Shown: positions 35,241 to 47,620 of the stretch, in pieces | Layout of the letters: each line of letters begins with the position of its first letter | Position numbering within the stretch: position 1 is the stretch's first letter | Origin: Dicaeum eximium | Taxonomy: Eukaryota > Chordata > Aves > Passeriformes > Dicaeidae | Direction of reading: 5' to 3' | NCBI GenBank assembly: GCA_013396995.1 | Contig: VWZP01010964.1 | Coordinates: 4,117-68,116 of the forward strand | Length of the DNA stretch: 64,000 bases | The notes under the pieces: generated by a model | Seen by the model: the letters and a program-made list of their open reading frames with translations, nothing else | What the model was told of the DNA's origin: nothing | The model's database searches: none | Translations under genes and position numbers: made by a program

Positions 35241-38163
35241 AACCGAATCCATTTCACCAGGCAGGTAAAGGCTGTAAACAAATTTATTTAGAGAATATCA
35301 GTGGCACTAATTTATGTGCTCTTCAATAGAAATATGTGGGTGCATTTGTTACCAAACCCCAGGAATCAGTTAGAGATGTGCATCACTCAGAACCCACTGG
35401 GGCTTTGCACAATGTTCTGAGCACTGCAAGCCAAATGTAACACCTTCCTCTGTTGTGCAATTGCACTGAAGAAACACCAGCTCTTTACAATTTTTAAGAA
35501 AATAAGTAGGGAAAAAAAAGGGACAAAAGGGATTCTATAAATCACCTGCCATATCTGGGAGAAATGCACAGTAAAAGAAGCATGATAAATCCTTCAATCA
35601 AAAAGGAACATTTCAGCTGTAAGTAATTTTTTGCTGCTGTTTAAGCCCTAAGAAAAATTATAGCCAGACACACAAATATGATTATGTTGAGAAGTGCTGC
35701 AGGTGGGTATTACTAAAACAATTATCACAAGGAATAGAAATTTAAGAGGAGAGTGAAAGGACTGGTATGAAAGAATCCCAAAGACAAAAACAAGCCATGA
35801 CCCCACCACTTGCAACACAGATATCAATATGTGGGAACCAAATCCCTTTGGCACATCAGCATTGTGCAGCCGGAAACTTGTGAAACTCGTTCCACTGGTC
35901 CACAAATGCAGCACAGGAGATGCAGCCAGAGCAGGGAACACAGAGAAATGACACCAGGGAAAAGTGGGGTTATGGACAGGGCACCAGCAAATTAAGCCAG
36001 GAAGAAATTAAATTGAGAGGAAGCAGGAATGGGCAGTTATAGATGACATCGCAGCTCCTGCTGTGAACTCTCTGCCCCAAGAGGGCTCTCAGCCTTCAGC
36101 AATTGTCTTTCTGCAGGTATCCCTGCTCCACTTCAAGAGTGCACACCCTGTGCAGAACCAGAGAAAGGGCTCAGAGTCCAGCAGGATGCTCCATTAAAAA
36201 ATAATGTAATCCAAATTAACTTGGGTTGCACCAAGTTCTGACAAACCCCTAATGACAAAGGAAAGGAAGATTTCTTCATCTATACATTGCAAAAAAAAAA
36301 AAGTCCAGTAATTGCCACTGCTCCTTCATCAACAACCCCTTTTCCCTTGCATCTCCCATGCAGCAGATCATGCTCTCCCCCCTCCACGGACCAGCATCAT
36401 CAGACACAGTTATAGGATCACACAGCACCAATGCCAGTGGCAAAAATGGAGAATTCAAACCCAAGTAGCAACAGATGTCTCATTTACAAATTACCACAAT
36501 TTCACAAGACAGCAGGAAAAAATGACCAATTTAGAGACTCTCATTGAGGTATTTCATTCCCCTCTCCATTGATTCACCAGCCTAAATCTTACAGTGTGTT
36601 TTTGGTGAAGGAGCAGGGACAAAAGAGACGCTTTCTACCCTATCCACCATTTTAAGGATGCAAGACCATCCTCGGTGCTTTACAACAAGGTCCACTGGGC
36701 TTTGTAGGCAGCTTTTTAAAATTTGCATGGTTTATAAAATGAAAGAAAAAAAAAATCACCTTCTCAGTCCTGCAACATACAGATTTATGTTATGGCATCT
36801 GGATCCTTGGGGTAACCTAGCACATTATGCCACCACTTGGCCAAATCTGGAGGAGTTTTTTCGTGCTCAGCAGAACTGTTTTACACCAGGGCTTGTTCTT
36901 CAAAGCCCCTCATGCTGCCTGTGCTGTCCTTCTGATCACAGGACTTTTGTGTGACTGTCCCAGTGTCATAGTCATGTGAGGAGGGGTGACTCAAGAAACA
37001 AAGTCTTCCCAGAGCTGCAACTCTCCAAAAGCAGTGCTGACAACAGTCTGATCATCCCAATTCTGTCAGCCAGCTGGTTATGCCTTGGAAAGCACCTGAT
37101 CTTCCAATTTAAATGTCTTTTCATCACCCCAGTGGCAAATGACCTCCAGCTCTATAAACAGCACTGGGCTCACAGCAGAAGCCCCGTGTCAGCCAGCCCA
37201 TCACAGCACATGCAAAGGCTTTTTCTTGAAAAGAGGACCAGAGAAGTGCTCAAAGGGCACCTGTGGACAGTTAGCAGTAGATAAGGACTGTGTTTGCTCA
37301 GACATACACAAATTCAGGGTTGACTAAGCACAAAAAAATATGGATCATGCCTACCTGGGCAAGTCTATAAATAATCCCAGTGGATGGAGCACACTTACTG
37401 ACAATTTACCTGTGGAGCTGAGAGCTGCAGTATCTATCAGACAATGCTAATGTCCTCAGATTTTAAGGGATTGAGTCTTAAGGGACATCAGCAACTGCAC
37501 TACCCCTGTAGCATTTTAACAGTTCAATAGCAGTGAGGGAGCTGCCTCTTCATGTACCCGTGTCCTCTTCCCTCCCAGGTGAACAATACCAACACTAAAC
37601 CTGACGTGTCTGCAACTCAACAGAATTATTGTGCAAGAGAGAGGCTCTCAAGTGCCTCTGGCTTTTTGCACAGAGCCACACAAGGACATGTTCTGTGGCT
37701 GTGCCTAGGAGCTGAGGACACATGGCAGCCCATACACAGCCACTGGGCCATTACAGGCATCAGAGGGACTAAATTCACAGAAAAACACCTTCAAGAGTCT
37801 TCCTGGACAAGATTTCTAGGTAATAGCAAAAGCTGTCTGAGATATGGGCAGACATTAGCCCTGCATGAGAGAACCCCAGGACCCAAACAGGACCTCAGCA
37901 CCCTTCCTGTCACTGCAGGCAGAACCCAGACATGTTATCCACTCCCACCCAGGGAAAGCTGAACATCAGATTAGGAAGACAGACTTGTGTTAAAACCTTG
38001 CTTTGTCCTTGGGCACATTAAAGATGATGCACCTTCCATAGCTATCAGGGAGTTACACTGCTCATACGGAAAATATCTTCATAAAAGCAAAAATCCCAAG
38101 TGCACACTGTGAGTACGGGCACACCAGAAGATTCCACACCATTCCTTTCATTAGGGATGGGGC
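35241..38163. other. Non-coding stretch, no gene recognised
   Basis: Short ORFs without recognisable domains. A run of 12 A lies at 36291-36302. No CR1 or LTR recognised. Confidence 0.55.
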
Positions 38164-38183
38164 AAAAAAAAAAAAAAAAAAAA
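38164..38183 (+). repeat. Poly-A run (20 A)
   Basis: Twenty consecutive A, the longest homopolymer in the window. It could be a retroposon tail on the + strand, but no source transcript or target-site duplication was recognised around it. Confidence 0.9.
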
Positions 38184-38782
38184 TCCTGTTTGATCTGCAG
38201 TGGGAAGGGGAACAGGGCATGAATGCCCTCATTCAGCTGCAATTAACTCGGGCTGCTCGTTAGCTTCAGTACACCAAGAGGGAAAATCTTGGAAAGCCTC
38301 AGCCAGGGATAACTGGGTGGGTTTGGGATGGAGGGAGCAAATCTTCCCCTACGACAGCTTAATAGTACCACCTGCTGGAGAAAGCCAAATTTGCTCTGCC
38401 ACTCCAGAGTGGGGCTGCAGAGGGATGCCAGGAAACACAGTGAAAGAAGATAAAGATATAACAGGACTCTTCAGACTTATTTTCCTATACAAACTGAATT
38501 CACGAGGTGCTCAGTGAGGGTGAAAAGCACACTGGGACCAAGCAGTTTAGTTCAGGTCTCCCACTACAAACCCACTCCCACGTGGCCAGCAAAGAGGCCC
38601 ATGGAGTTGGGCAGGCAGCTCCTCTTGAGTAGCTTTTTTTATTTTATCACAAAATAAAATAAGCAGCAGCCTCCAAGGACTTGTCAGGAGGCAACCAGGC
38701 AGCTAACATCAACATACACAGTACAAACAAGTGTGTCCCAGTGATAGACATCTCCAAGTAGAGAAATTTCACAGCTAGATGT
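38184..38782. other. Non-coding stretch with an AT-rich hairpin
   Basis: No gene recognised. TTATTTTAT (38639-38647) and ATAAAATAA (38654-38662) form a 9-bp inverted repeat around a 6-nt loop. Confidence 0.55.
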
Positions 38783-38799
38783 AAAAAAAAAAAAAAAAA
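38783..38799 (+). repeat. Poly-A run (17 A)
   Basis: Seventeen consecutive A, about 600 bp after the 20-A run. Both are followed directly by 'tcc'. No retroposon body recognised. Confidence 0.9.
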
Positions 38800-41765
38800 T
38801 CCAGGCCTCTGAAATTGGTATTAACAAAGGAATTATTTGGAGGAGGCCTGGATGAAAAAGGAAATATAAAAAACTACAGAACTAGAGGACTAAACAAATT
38901 CCTATATCCACATATATCTAAGTTTTGAAGTGTTTAATTAGAGATCTTTCCAGAATCTGCAGACAAAACGTTCATTTTTGACAATGCAAGGGTTTCATTA
39001 CACTTAAGTAGCCTCATTATGCAGTTCCATCCTGGTGTTGAATCAATTAAGCATGGCAGCAATAAAGCAAAGTGGAACTAAAACTAATGTTCTAGTGGGA
39101 GCTAAATCACCAGGATTATTCAGAGTGAAATGCTGCTTAAGGAGACCCAGGGAAGTTTATTTACACTGGCGATTGTTCCTGTGCTGTGCCACGCAACCTG
39201 GAGAGCCTGACCTACTGCTGCACCCCTCCAAGCAGCAGCAAATTAAATCCCTAAATCATGGGAGGTGTTTGCACTCTCATAGCTAATTTAGGGCTCTGAG
39301 TAACCTTATTTTTTATGTATTATACAGATAACTCAAATAAATATGTTTTAATATTATACATCTAAAATAAAAATCTATCTAAATTAAAGCACTAAGGGAA
39401 AGACTCATTCAAAACCAGCAATATCTTAACAAGGAAAAGGTAAATAACTTTCACTTTTTTTAAAGTTGTGCAGTGCAAAATCATGAGCAAGAGTTTTGGC
39501 TAATGCAAATCAAACACTGTTAACTTCTATTCAACTATAACAACTTACAGACTCTTCCATAATTTGCCATAGCCACTAATTAGTTTACTAAAGACTCCCT
39601 GCCAGTTGTGAACTCCTGAGATGATGAAAGTTGGAGTGCTGGAGTTTTTTACCGTGCAATTAATTTTTCCATTTGCTGTTTTCTCCCTTCCTTGCTCTTG
39701 GCTCAGCTCACACTGCTCTGTCTCTGGATCAAGCTGAGCTCAGCTCAAGCATGGTGCTGCAGCTCTGTTGTGCTTAGCCCAGGGATTTCTCACCAGATGT
39801 TAATGCTGTTTATTAAGAGAAGTGATTGTGAACAGAATTGCTCTGAATTGCAGCCAAAATAGGCTTTCAATTGCTCGGGCCCTTCAGATCTGCTGGAAAA
39901 CCAATGCTTGGGTTTGAAAATTTCAAAGTTTGAAACAGAAAACTGCTTCCATTTGGAAATGCTGGTGGGAGGCAAGTTTGGGGCATGTACCACCTGCTCT
40001 CTATATCAACAAAGGGCAAATCAGATTTTACCTCTGAGTGTTTGGCCCTGGGTATCTTGTCACTGGCAGGGGAAAAAATGAATTATTTTTCCCCTGAAGC
40101 AACCCAACCAGATCCTCAAGCTGTTGCTGTGACATCCTGCTGAAATCAAAATACTCTGGTTTCCCACCACTGCTGGCCCGAGTGAAGTAATTTTTGCATG
40201 GAGATATTTACTTTGTGAAAGCTTCAAGTCAAAAGCTTAGTGCTCCCCCTCAAAAGACAATTTCATGAAAATATTTCCTTAGATTAAGTAATTTTAATAG
40301 CATCCCTCTAGATACCATTTACATACCATTTGCCTGGAAGCAGACCAGCTTCCAGTAGGAAAGCAGGCAGTCCTGACCCAGCATCTCCCAACCATCCTGT
40401 GAAGACAGGAATTAAATTAGTCCCTGGTTGACTTTTCAAAAGTTGCACAATCAGATAGAAAGTCACACCAACTCCTGAGCCAGAAAAGTTTTAAAGTGGG
40501 GAGCAGAAAACTACAGCACTGCTTCACCTTTACAGGCCAGCAGGAGCTTGGCCATCAAGCAAGGAGGGACTGGAGGTGTCGTGATGGGGTGAAGGGTTAA
40601 TGTGGAGGATGGAGGCTCTGGCTCTGCAGATCCTGCCAGGGTGGGCTGTGAGGAGCCAAGGAATTGGGTAAGAAAACAGCCTGGCTTCTCTCACAGAGTC
40701 ACGGCAGCGATACAACCCCGCAGAGTGTTTCCATTGTAAGGAATTGGCATTTTCTGATGGAAAAAAACAAAAGTGCTCAATCTGGAAGCAGTTCTGTAGT
40801 GAGCACTGCCAGCACCCACTGCAGTCAGGGTGTTTGAGGAGCCTCTTGCTTTCTCAGGTATCCAAAATGAAATTTCAGTGCCCAGTCTTGGGCTCCCCTG
40901 TTCTCACCCATCTTGGCTGTTCTTCAGCTTTCCATAAGATGGGTCAGCAGCAAACCTTGTGGCCACTGTTCTTTGTGCTGGGGCTGCTCCACATGAGACA
41001 TCCACAGTCTTGCTTCTTTCCTGGATTTGGGCAGATAGAAGGTTTGCAGATCCTGTCTCAGGAGGGTATTTTGTTCTTCCATGTCCTTTCTGTTGTTGTT
41101 CAGGCTCTGGGAAAGTAAATGTTGTTGTTTCCCAGCCCCTCTCATGCTTCATGGGGACATTCAGAGCCTGAGGCACCTGAAAAGATGTTGGAAAGGCAGA
41201 AACTGCCCACTCTTACCCATGTAAGGAGTACTGGGAAAATTTTGTATTTGGCCCTGCCAGCAGTGTTGCTTCTAGTCTTTCAGGGGTGCAAAGCATCCTG
41301 GTGATGCCTTCTCCTGGAGCACATCCCACGTGGATGTGTGGAAACTGCCAGGGCTGAGGGCCCAGCGTGAGCAGCAAACTGGGCAGCGAGCAGAGGAACT
41401 GCTCCAGCTGGCAGATCTTTCCTTGTGCTGCTCCCACTCAGCTCCACACATCTCTAAAAGACTTTGAGAAAGTTCAGGCCTGTCCAGAAGCCCCTTTGAG
41501 CTTCCCCAGCAGAGAGCCCCATAGCTTCTGTCCCACAGCTCGGGCTAAAGCTCACTCCAAAGGCCTCTCTTCTGGGGAGCACTGTCAAGAAAACAATCCC
41601 TCTCTAGATGTGGCATCCTGTGCCCTTCTTGGACCAGCAGGGAAGCCCCAGTTCCTTTCTCTTTCTCACAGGCATCTCTGCAATGTCTTCCACTGCCTCC
41701 CCAGCCCCATCCCTCACTCTCCAGACAGATTTTTCCCCCCTGCCATGGGCTCCAGGGAAGATTTT
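38800..41765. other. Non-coding stretch, no gene recognised
   Basis: Includes an AT-rich segment (about 39290-39660) with many TAAT, ATTA and TTTATG-type cores that could be regulatory. ORFs are short, on both strands, with no recognisable domains. Confidence 0.5.
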
Positions 41766-42041
41766 CACAGAATCATTTAGTTTGGAAAAGACCTTTAAGA
41801 TCATTGAATCCATCTGTTAACCTCACACTGCCAAGTACTAAACTGTGTCCCTAAATGTCATGTCTACCTATTTTTTGAGCACTTCCAGGGACAGTGACAC
41901 CATCACTTCCCTGGGCAGCCTTTCCAAGGCTTGACCAACTTTTCAGTGAAGAAATGTTTCCTAATATCCAATCCAAACCTTTCCTGAGGCAACCTGAGGA
42001 CACTTCCTCTTCTCCTGTCGCTTGTTACCCTGGAAGAAGAG
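41766..42041 (-). mobile_element. CR1 LINE 3' end fragment
   Basis: Landmarks on the + strand: 'cacagaatcatttagtttgg', 'aaaagacctttaagatcatt', 'gaatccatctgttaacc', 'tgccaagtactaaactgtg', 'gtgacaccatcacttccctg', 'ggcagcctttccaaggc', 'cagtgaagaaatgtttcc' and 'cttcctcttctcctgtcgctt'. A reversed CR1 tail lies at its left end, so it is a 5'-truncated copy inserted on the - strand. The end at about 42041 is abrupt. Confidence 0.95.
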
Positions 42042-45000
42042 CATTTTCCAGGTACCAGAACACAACTGTAGGCTAATGAATACTCAGGAATGAGCTTTGC
42101 TGAAGACTCAGCCCTGCTCATTTCTGGCAGATCTGCTGGGCTCAGGGCATGTTGCAGTACTCAGGTCAACGCCACCAAAACCTGGTAAAAGAAGTGATTC
42201 ATAGGCTCCCTGGAGTCCTAAGGAGCACCTGTGGGTTTTGCCAGGGAAAAACAGGAGACAAAGCATTTCACACAAGGATTTTGACCTTAACTGCTGAGTT
42301 TCAGAATGGGACTCATCAGGGTTTGGATTAACAAAAATCAAAAGTACTTACTGGTATCCAGCAACTGGCACCATTTTCACTGCAGGCAGCTTAGCAGGGT
42401 CTTCTCTCAGTCACACATGCTGCAGACAACCCTAAAACATCTTCCCTGGCTGAACACAAGGCAAAGCTTTACCTCAGCTCAAAAGCTCTCACTTATCTGC
42501 CTTGTTCCCCCCACACCAACCTTCATTACTCCCACAGATCAGACTTCTCAGGCCCTCAGCTTACAAGAGGCCTCACTCAACATCCCTTGGCTCTAAATAA
42601 CCTGGGTTTGGGCATGATGCCCTGGGCCCACCTCTTTCCACACTGACAAACACCTGGCTCAGGTGAAGCTGAGGTGTAAGAGCCTTCCCATGGGTTGTAT
42701 CAGTCTGGGAGGACATCCAGCAGTAACACACACAAATGAAGGCTTGCTTCTAGAAATTGTGGTCCCAACAAATGTTCTCCACTTCCCCTCAGTGTCCTCC
42801 ATGAAACCAGTCACAAAGAGAAGGTACCCAGGACTCAGAAGGAGGAAGATGCACACTTGAATTTGAGCCATAGCATGTCCTGGGGAGATTTCTTTGCCAG
42901 CCAGGGCCACCAGCAGGAGTAGAAGCAGACCTGGACAGAGCGTCACACACAAGCAGAGCTTCCCCCTGAGCAGCACAGTCCTGGAATAGCTGAATATTCA
43001 GTGGAAAAAAACTCTGAGCCCCAAGCAAGCACTGACTTACACACAAAAGAGAGACAGATCTTCAAACAGCATGAGATTGGATGGCTCTGTAAAGTCCAAA
43101 TTCCACTTCCAGAGCTGCATGTGAGACTCTGAGCCATATATGCCCTCTCCCCTCTTACAGAGAAATCTGGGAATATTAATACCAAAAAATGAATCTGCAA
43201 AATCCAGTTTTTCCTTCCTACCAGCAACTGTCTATCCCAATGCTCATGCCCAGAGTGGCTCCCTGGCATGGAAGCCCACTGGCACACCACTGCCCATGTC
43301 CACTCCACTGTCCTCCAGGAGGGAAGGACCCCTCCAAGCTGCCATGGGCTCAGTCCTGAGCCCCAGCCAACTCCCAGGCCGTCTGCAGTCGCTGGCCAGG
43401 ACTGACAATTTAACAGCACAATTGAGCTGTGATGCCTGAGGACATTCCTTGGCTCTGCTCAACTCGCTGGTGTAGCTGCAGTTCCTCAGACCACTCCCTT
43501 CCTGCCTTTCATAGCCAAGGCCTCTTTGATCTATTTCCAGTGTAGGTTATAAAACTGCTGCAGAGAGACCCTCACATGATCCCTGCTCAGGGAGGACCTC
43601 CCATACTCACCTCTTGCATGGGTGCTCATCATTACATAAATAATATATCTGCTTTTATCTCTTCTGCAAAAAGAGCACCAGGGAACTCACCTAGAAATGG
43701 CCAGATTAGTTCTGAATAACTTCTAGCTGCGATCATATAGGAGAGGATGGGTCTTCCCCATGCACTTATAGCCCTGGCTGCTCATTTCCACCTGCAGCTG
43801 GACATCTGCACAACCATCTGTGCACCAAGAGCTGTGTCAGGTGTGCAGAAAAAAATGCCTTTTCTGGAAGAGAAGGGGCTGGATGTGGCTTGGAACAACT
43901 GCACAAAATCCTGCTGATCCAACTGGTGAACAGCAGGAGATGGAGGAGCCAGAGTAGGAGGCAAGGACTTAGCAGGCCAATATTGCTGACTGAAAGACAG
44001 CATTGCATGCAATCCCAAATCCAGTTGGTGCCTGCTGTGGCATTTGCAAGTTCACCTTCTTAAGATGGTATGAAAATGTCTGTACAAGCTGCAGTTGTGC
44101 AGCAAAATGCCATGCAGATATTCTCTGCATGGAGAACCTCTTGATGAAAACAAACAAAAAACAAAAAAAAAGGAAAAAAGCATTCTCAAGAAGATGGTTA
44201 TATTTGACCTAAGAGCACTGTGGGAACAAACATCAGCAGTACCACATATAGGTGTCAGTGCAAATTTTCTTCCTAAGCAAGCAGTCTTTTGCTATTTAAA
44301 AAACCCATCTTGTTCTCAAGAACATTCCATCCCTGAATTCCACACACAAAGCTTGGATCGGATGTCTACTATTCATATATTTTCCCCTCTTGGTTTCAGT
44401 ATTAGCCGAGGAGCATTATCGGCAGGAGTTAGAGCCGGAAATAGGAAATGAGATGGAAATTGTTAACAAGAGGGGAAAATAACTCAAGAAGGTTGATCCT
44501 TCTAAGAACAGCTACCTTTTACAGCCTAGGATTATGTAGCACTCAGACCAGAATCAATTTAGCAAAATGAAAATTCAAGACATTTGCAGATTTTGATGAT
44601 GCTGGGTCAGCTACCCTGTGATTTGCTGTTTTGTTGTGCCTTACAAATACAGAACCAGGAAGTTGACAGCCTAAGCATGAGAGGAATGGTAGGTGGCTAC
44701 AAGTCCTTATTTTTGTGAATAACAATCCAGGATGGGACAGAGGGAGAGGCACCACTGTTCTCCACATATATATCTTTCCCTTTTTGTGCTCTGTGCATTG
44801 TGTTAATAATCAATAAAGAGAAAACACGGAAGGACAAAACCCAGCCACAGCTAAATTTGAGTTACTGTTGGTGCACATTAAACAGATGAAGTTGGTACCA
44901 CAGGGCAGGAGGACACTAAATAACAAATCATTGCTGCAGGCAATTTTCAGTGCTTCTGTCCAGTGATTTTCCCATTTGTACTCTGCTGGTGTTAACGTCT

Positions 45001-47479
45001 AATCTTGTTCCAAATAATTTATCCTTCCTGAAGACCAACACTGTGGTCTTTGTACTCACAATAAAAACCTGTTTGTGTGCTGGGAAATAGCAACACCCCA
45101 CTGGCTGTGGAACAGGCTCTTGAGGGACACGGCAGGTGCTTATTGCTGGTGGTTATTTTCAACTGGAATAGAGAAACCCAATTGTTATTCTTGTATGCTG
45201 GAGAGGAGTCTTACCCTGGGGCAGCATGAGTTAGGAGTAACTACAAAAGAGCATGAGCAATTGGGTTTGTGTGACCTGAACAGGTAACCTCTTCTCTAAC
45301 ATAATGAAAACTTCTCATGTGCAGCAACAGCAAAGTAAAGCAGGCTTCCTTGAGCTCTTATGAATGTGTCCTGTTTTATTTTACACTCTCACCAGCCAGA
45401 ATGAACTTAATTACAGCTGCAGGAGAGTAAATCCTTGCCATATGCCAATTTGATGATTTGCTCACTGATCCTATCCTAACCTTTGGGATAGAATGCATCA
45501 GCAGAAGCTTAAATTCTCATTCCCCGAGAGGCAGATTGAACATATTATCTATATATACACAGCCAATATTGATGCCATCTCAACATATGTTGCTGAAATT
45601 CTGATGTTTTTCTGGCACTACCATTTTTCAATTAATACCCAAAGAGAATTCCCAAGCAGTGTGGTTTGGCACTGCCAGGAGAGGTGATGATGCTCCTCAC
45701 TGTGTATCTCAAGGAAAAAAGCCTATCTGGCAGATTGTGCAGTACAAGAATAACATAAAGGTATAGCTTAGGAATTTAGGATGAGTACTGATTAACTAAA
45801 TGTGCAACAACCACAGGTTTTAACTCTGGATTTGATCAAAATGGTGAGTATAATCCTAAGAACAGAGTATTTAGTTATCTTAAGGACAGCTGTGACAGGC
45901 TGAGATCCTGTGGCTTTGGTTCCAAGAGAACAAAGCTAATTTTGTCTTTCTTGACTTTGGTATGAGTAGTTTTGGGATCCCTGCAATTTGCTTCAATTTG
46001 CAGGCTAAGCATAAATTCGGCAAAAATAGTTTGTCTGACTTCAGAATAAAAACATCCTCAGTCATATAGGGACTACTGTGTTTTCCATCTCAAAATAAAG
46101 CACTCCACTGCCCAGAGAAAGTCAACATTCTCACCTAAAATTAAATCCTATTCTCTCCTCAGAGTTTTATTCTGAATTGTCACTGTTTATTCTACCGTCT
46201 TCGCTTCTGAGCTATGTGCACACACAAATGAGATTTCTCTATTCTTTAATATTGAGTAAATTATATAGTAAGACTTCACAGGGGTTCCCCATAAACAACC
46301 TCACATTAGACAACACTCTGCAAACATGCAAACTGCAGTATGGGTGTTTTGGTACATGACATCCATAGTTTGGCTCCCACCTCAGGGCACATCTCTTCAT
46401 ATGCTGATGTATCTTCAAACCAAGGGAGACATTCTCTGAAAAACGATGAGCCTTATCTTGCCCAGAAATTTGCAGCCTGAAGATTTTGCCCTTCAGCAGG
46501 AACAGACACGAGGGCAGCATCTGAGTGTGGGTGCAGACCCTGACATTCTCTTCCAGAGGGACTGAGTGCATTTGTAGCCATTTTTCTGCTCTGGATACCA
46601 CTGCTGCATGGATGAGATGTGAGATATTTTCCAAGGGACTACTTGAATTCCCAAGGTTTATAAATGGTACATACTGTGGGAAATGAAACCAGTACAAGCA
46701 AGGGATAGAGAGGACTTCCTCTTGTACTCACAGAAACAAAGCCAGCCCTGGGGATTCCAGCTGGCATGATGAACCATCACGTGGTATTGTCCAAAAGGTT
46801 TTCCAGCCTCACTGATCTCGGGCTCTTTGAGCCACGCAGCACCCAAAGAGGGTTTCAGCCTCAGCTTTCCATGAATGAGTGGTTCACTGGCTTGAATTGG
46901 ATTCACTCCTTAAAATTGTGTATTTAAAAGGAGTACTGGACTCTGAAATGAGCTGGGTTATCACCTCAAGGGGATAAAGGATGCACATCTATTTTATCAA
47001 CCTTGCCAATGTGTTAGAACCTCAGGCCCTGCACAGGATGGCACCACACCATCTGGGGTTTGCAGGCTGAGGAATTCCTGTGGGCTGCTCAGTGCAGCTT
47101 TTATCTGGGGTCTTCAACAACATCTTTATTTCTCTCCTCTCTTTCTCTACTCAAATCTCTTCTGTCACAGCTGGCCTAGGCATTCCCCAAGAAGAGACAA
47201 AGTAAAACCCTCAAACCACTCACGGTTAATCATTCCTCTGAAAGGGGTGGTCAGAGTGCACCTAGAAGCTTTTATTAATTTATGTTTCCCACACTATGGT
47301 TACTTCTCTGCATCTTCTGTGTAATTAGAAAGTCATTTCCTGAGGGATACATGTCTCCCAGAGGGGAAACAATAAGAAACATTTGGTAATCACTATCCTA
47401 TGCTATAAGTTTATTTTAAGGCTGTAATTGCTGTGAGCTCTGAGGGATTTGGGGGATATTTATTGTTACAGCAGAGCAA
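42042..47479. other. Non-coding stretch, no gene recognised
   Basis: More than 5 kb without a recognisable gene. ORFs reach about 158 codons on the - strand (42943-43419) but have no domain and overlap + strand ORFs. An A-rich tract lies at about 44151-44178. Confidence 0.55.
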
Positions 47480-47620
47480 GTCCAAGTACTGGCACTAGGA
47501 CAGAAAGCCTTTCATCCCTGGGTCACCAATTCAAATCCAGAACAGGTAAACAGTGAATATAAGTTGCCTTCATGCAAAGAGCCCACAAGGGTGAAGGTGG
47601 TATTAGTTTGGTTGCCTTCA
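47480..47620 (+). repeat. Possible tRNA-like SINE remnant
   Basis: A box-A-like TGGCACTAGG (47490-47499) lies about 40 bp before a box-B-like AATTCAAATCC (47528-47538), the spacing of a tRNA-type internal RNA polymerase III promoter. The phrase 'ctgggtcaccaattc' followed by 'aaatccagaacagg' looks like an old tRNA-derived element. The flanks do not fold into an evident tRNA cloverleaf, so a functional tRNA gene is not called. Confidence 0.25.

Noticed and set aside
47490..47538. Functional tRNA gene at the A/B box pair
   Set aside because: No acceptor-stem pairing or cloverleaf around the boxes, and the B box departs from consensus at several bases.
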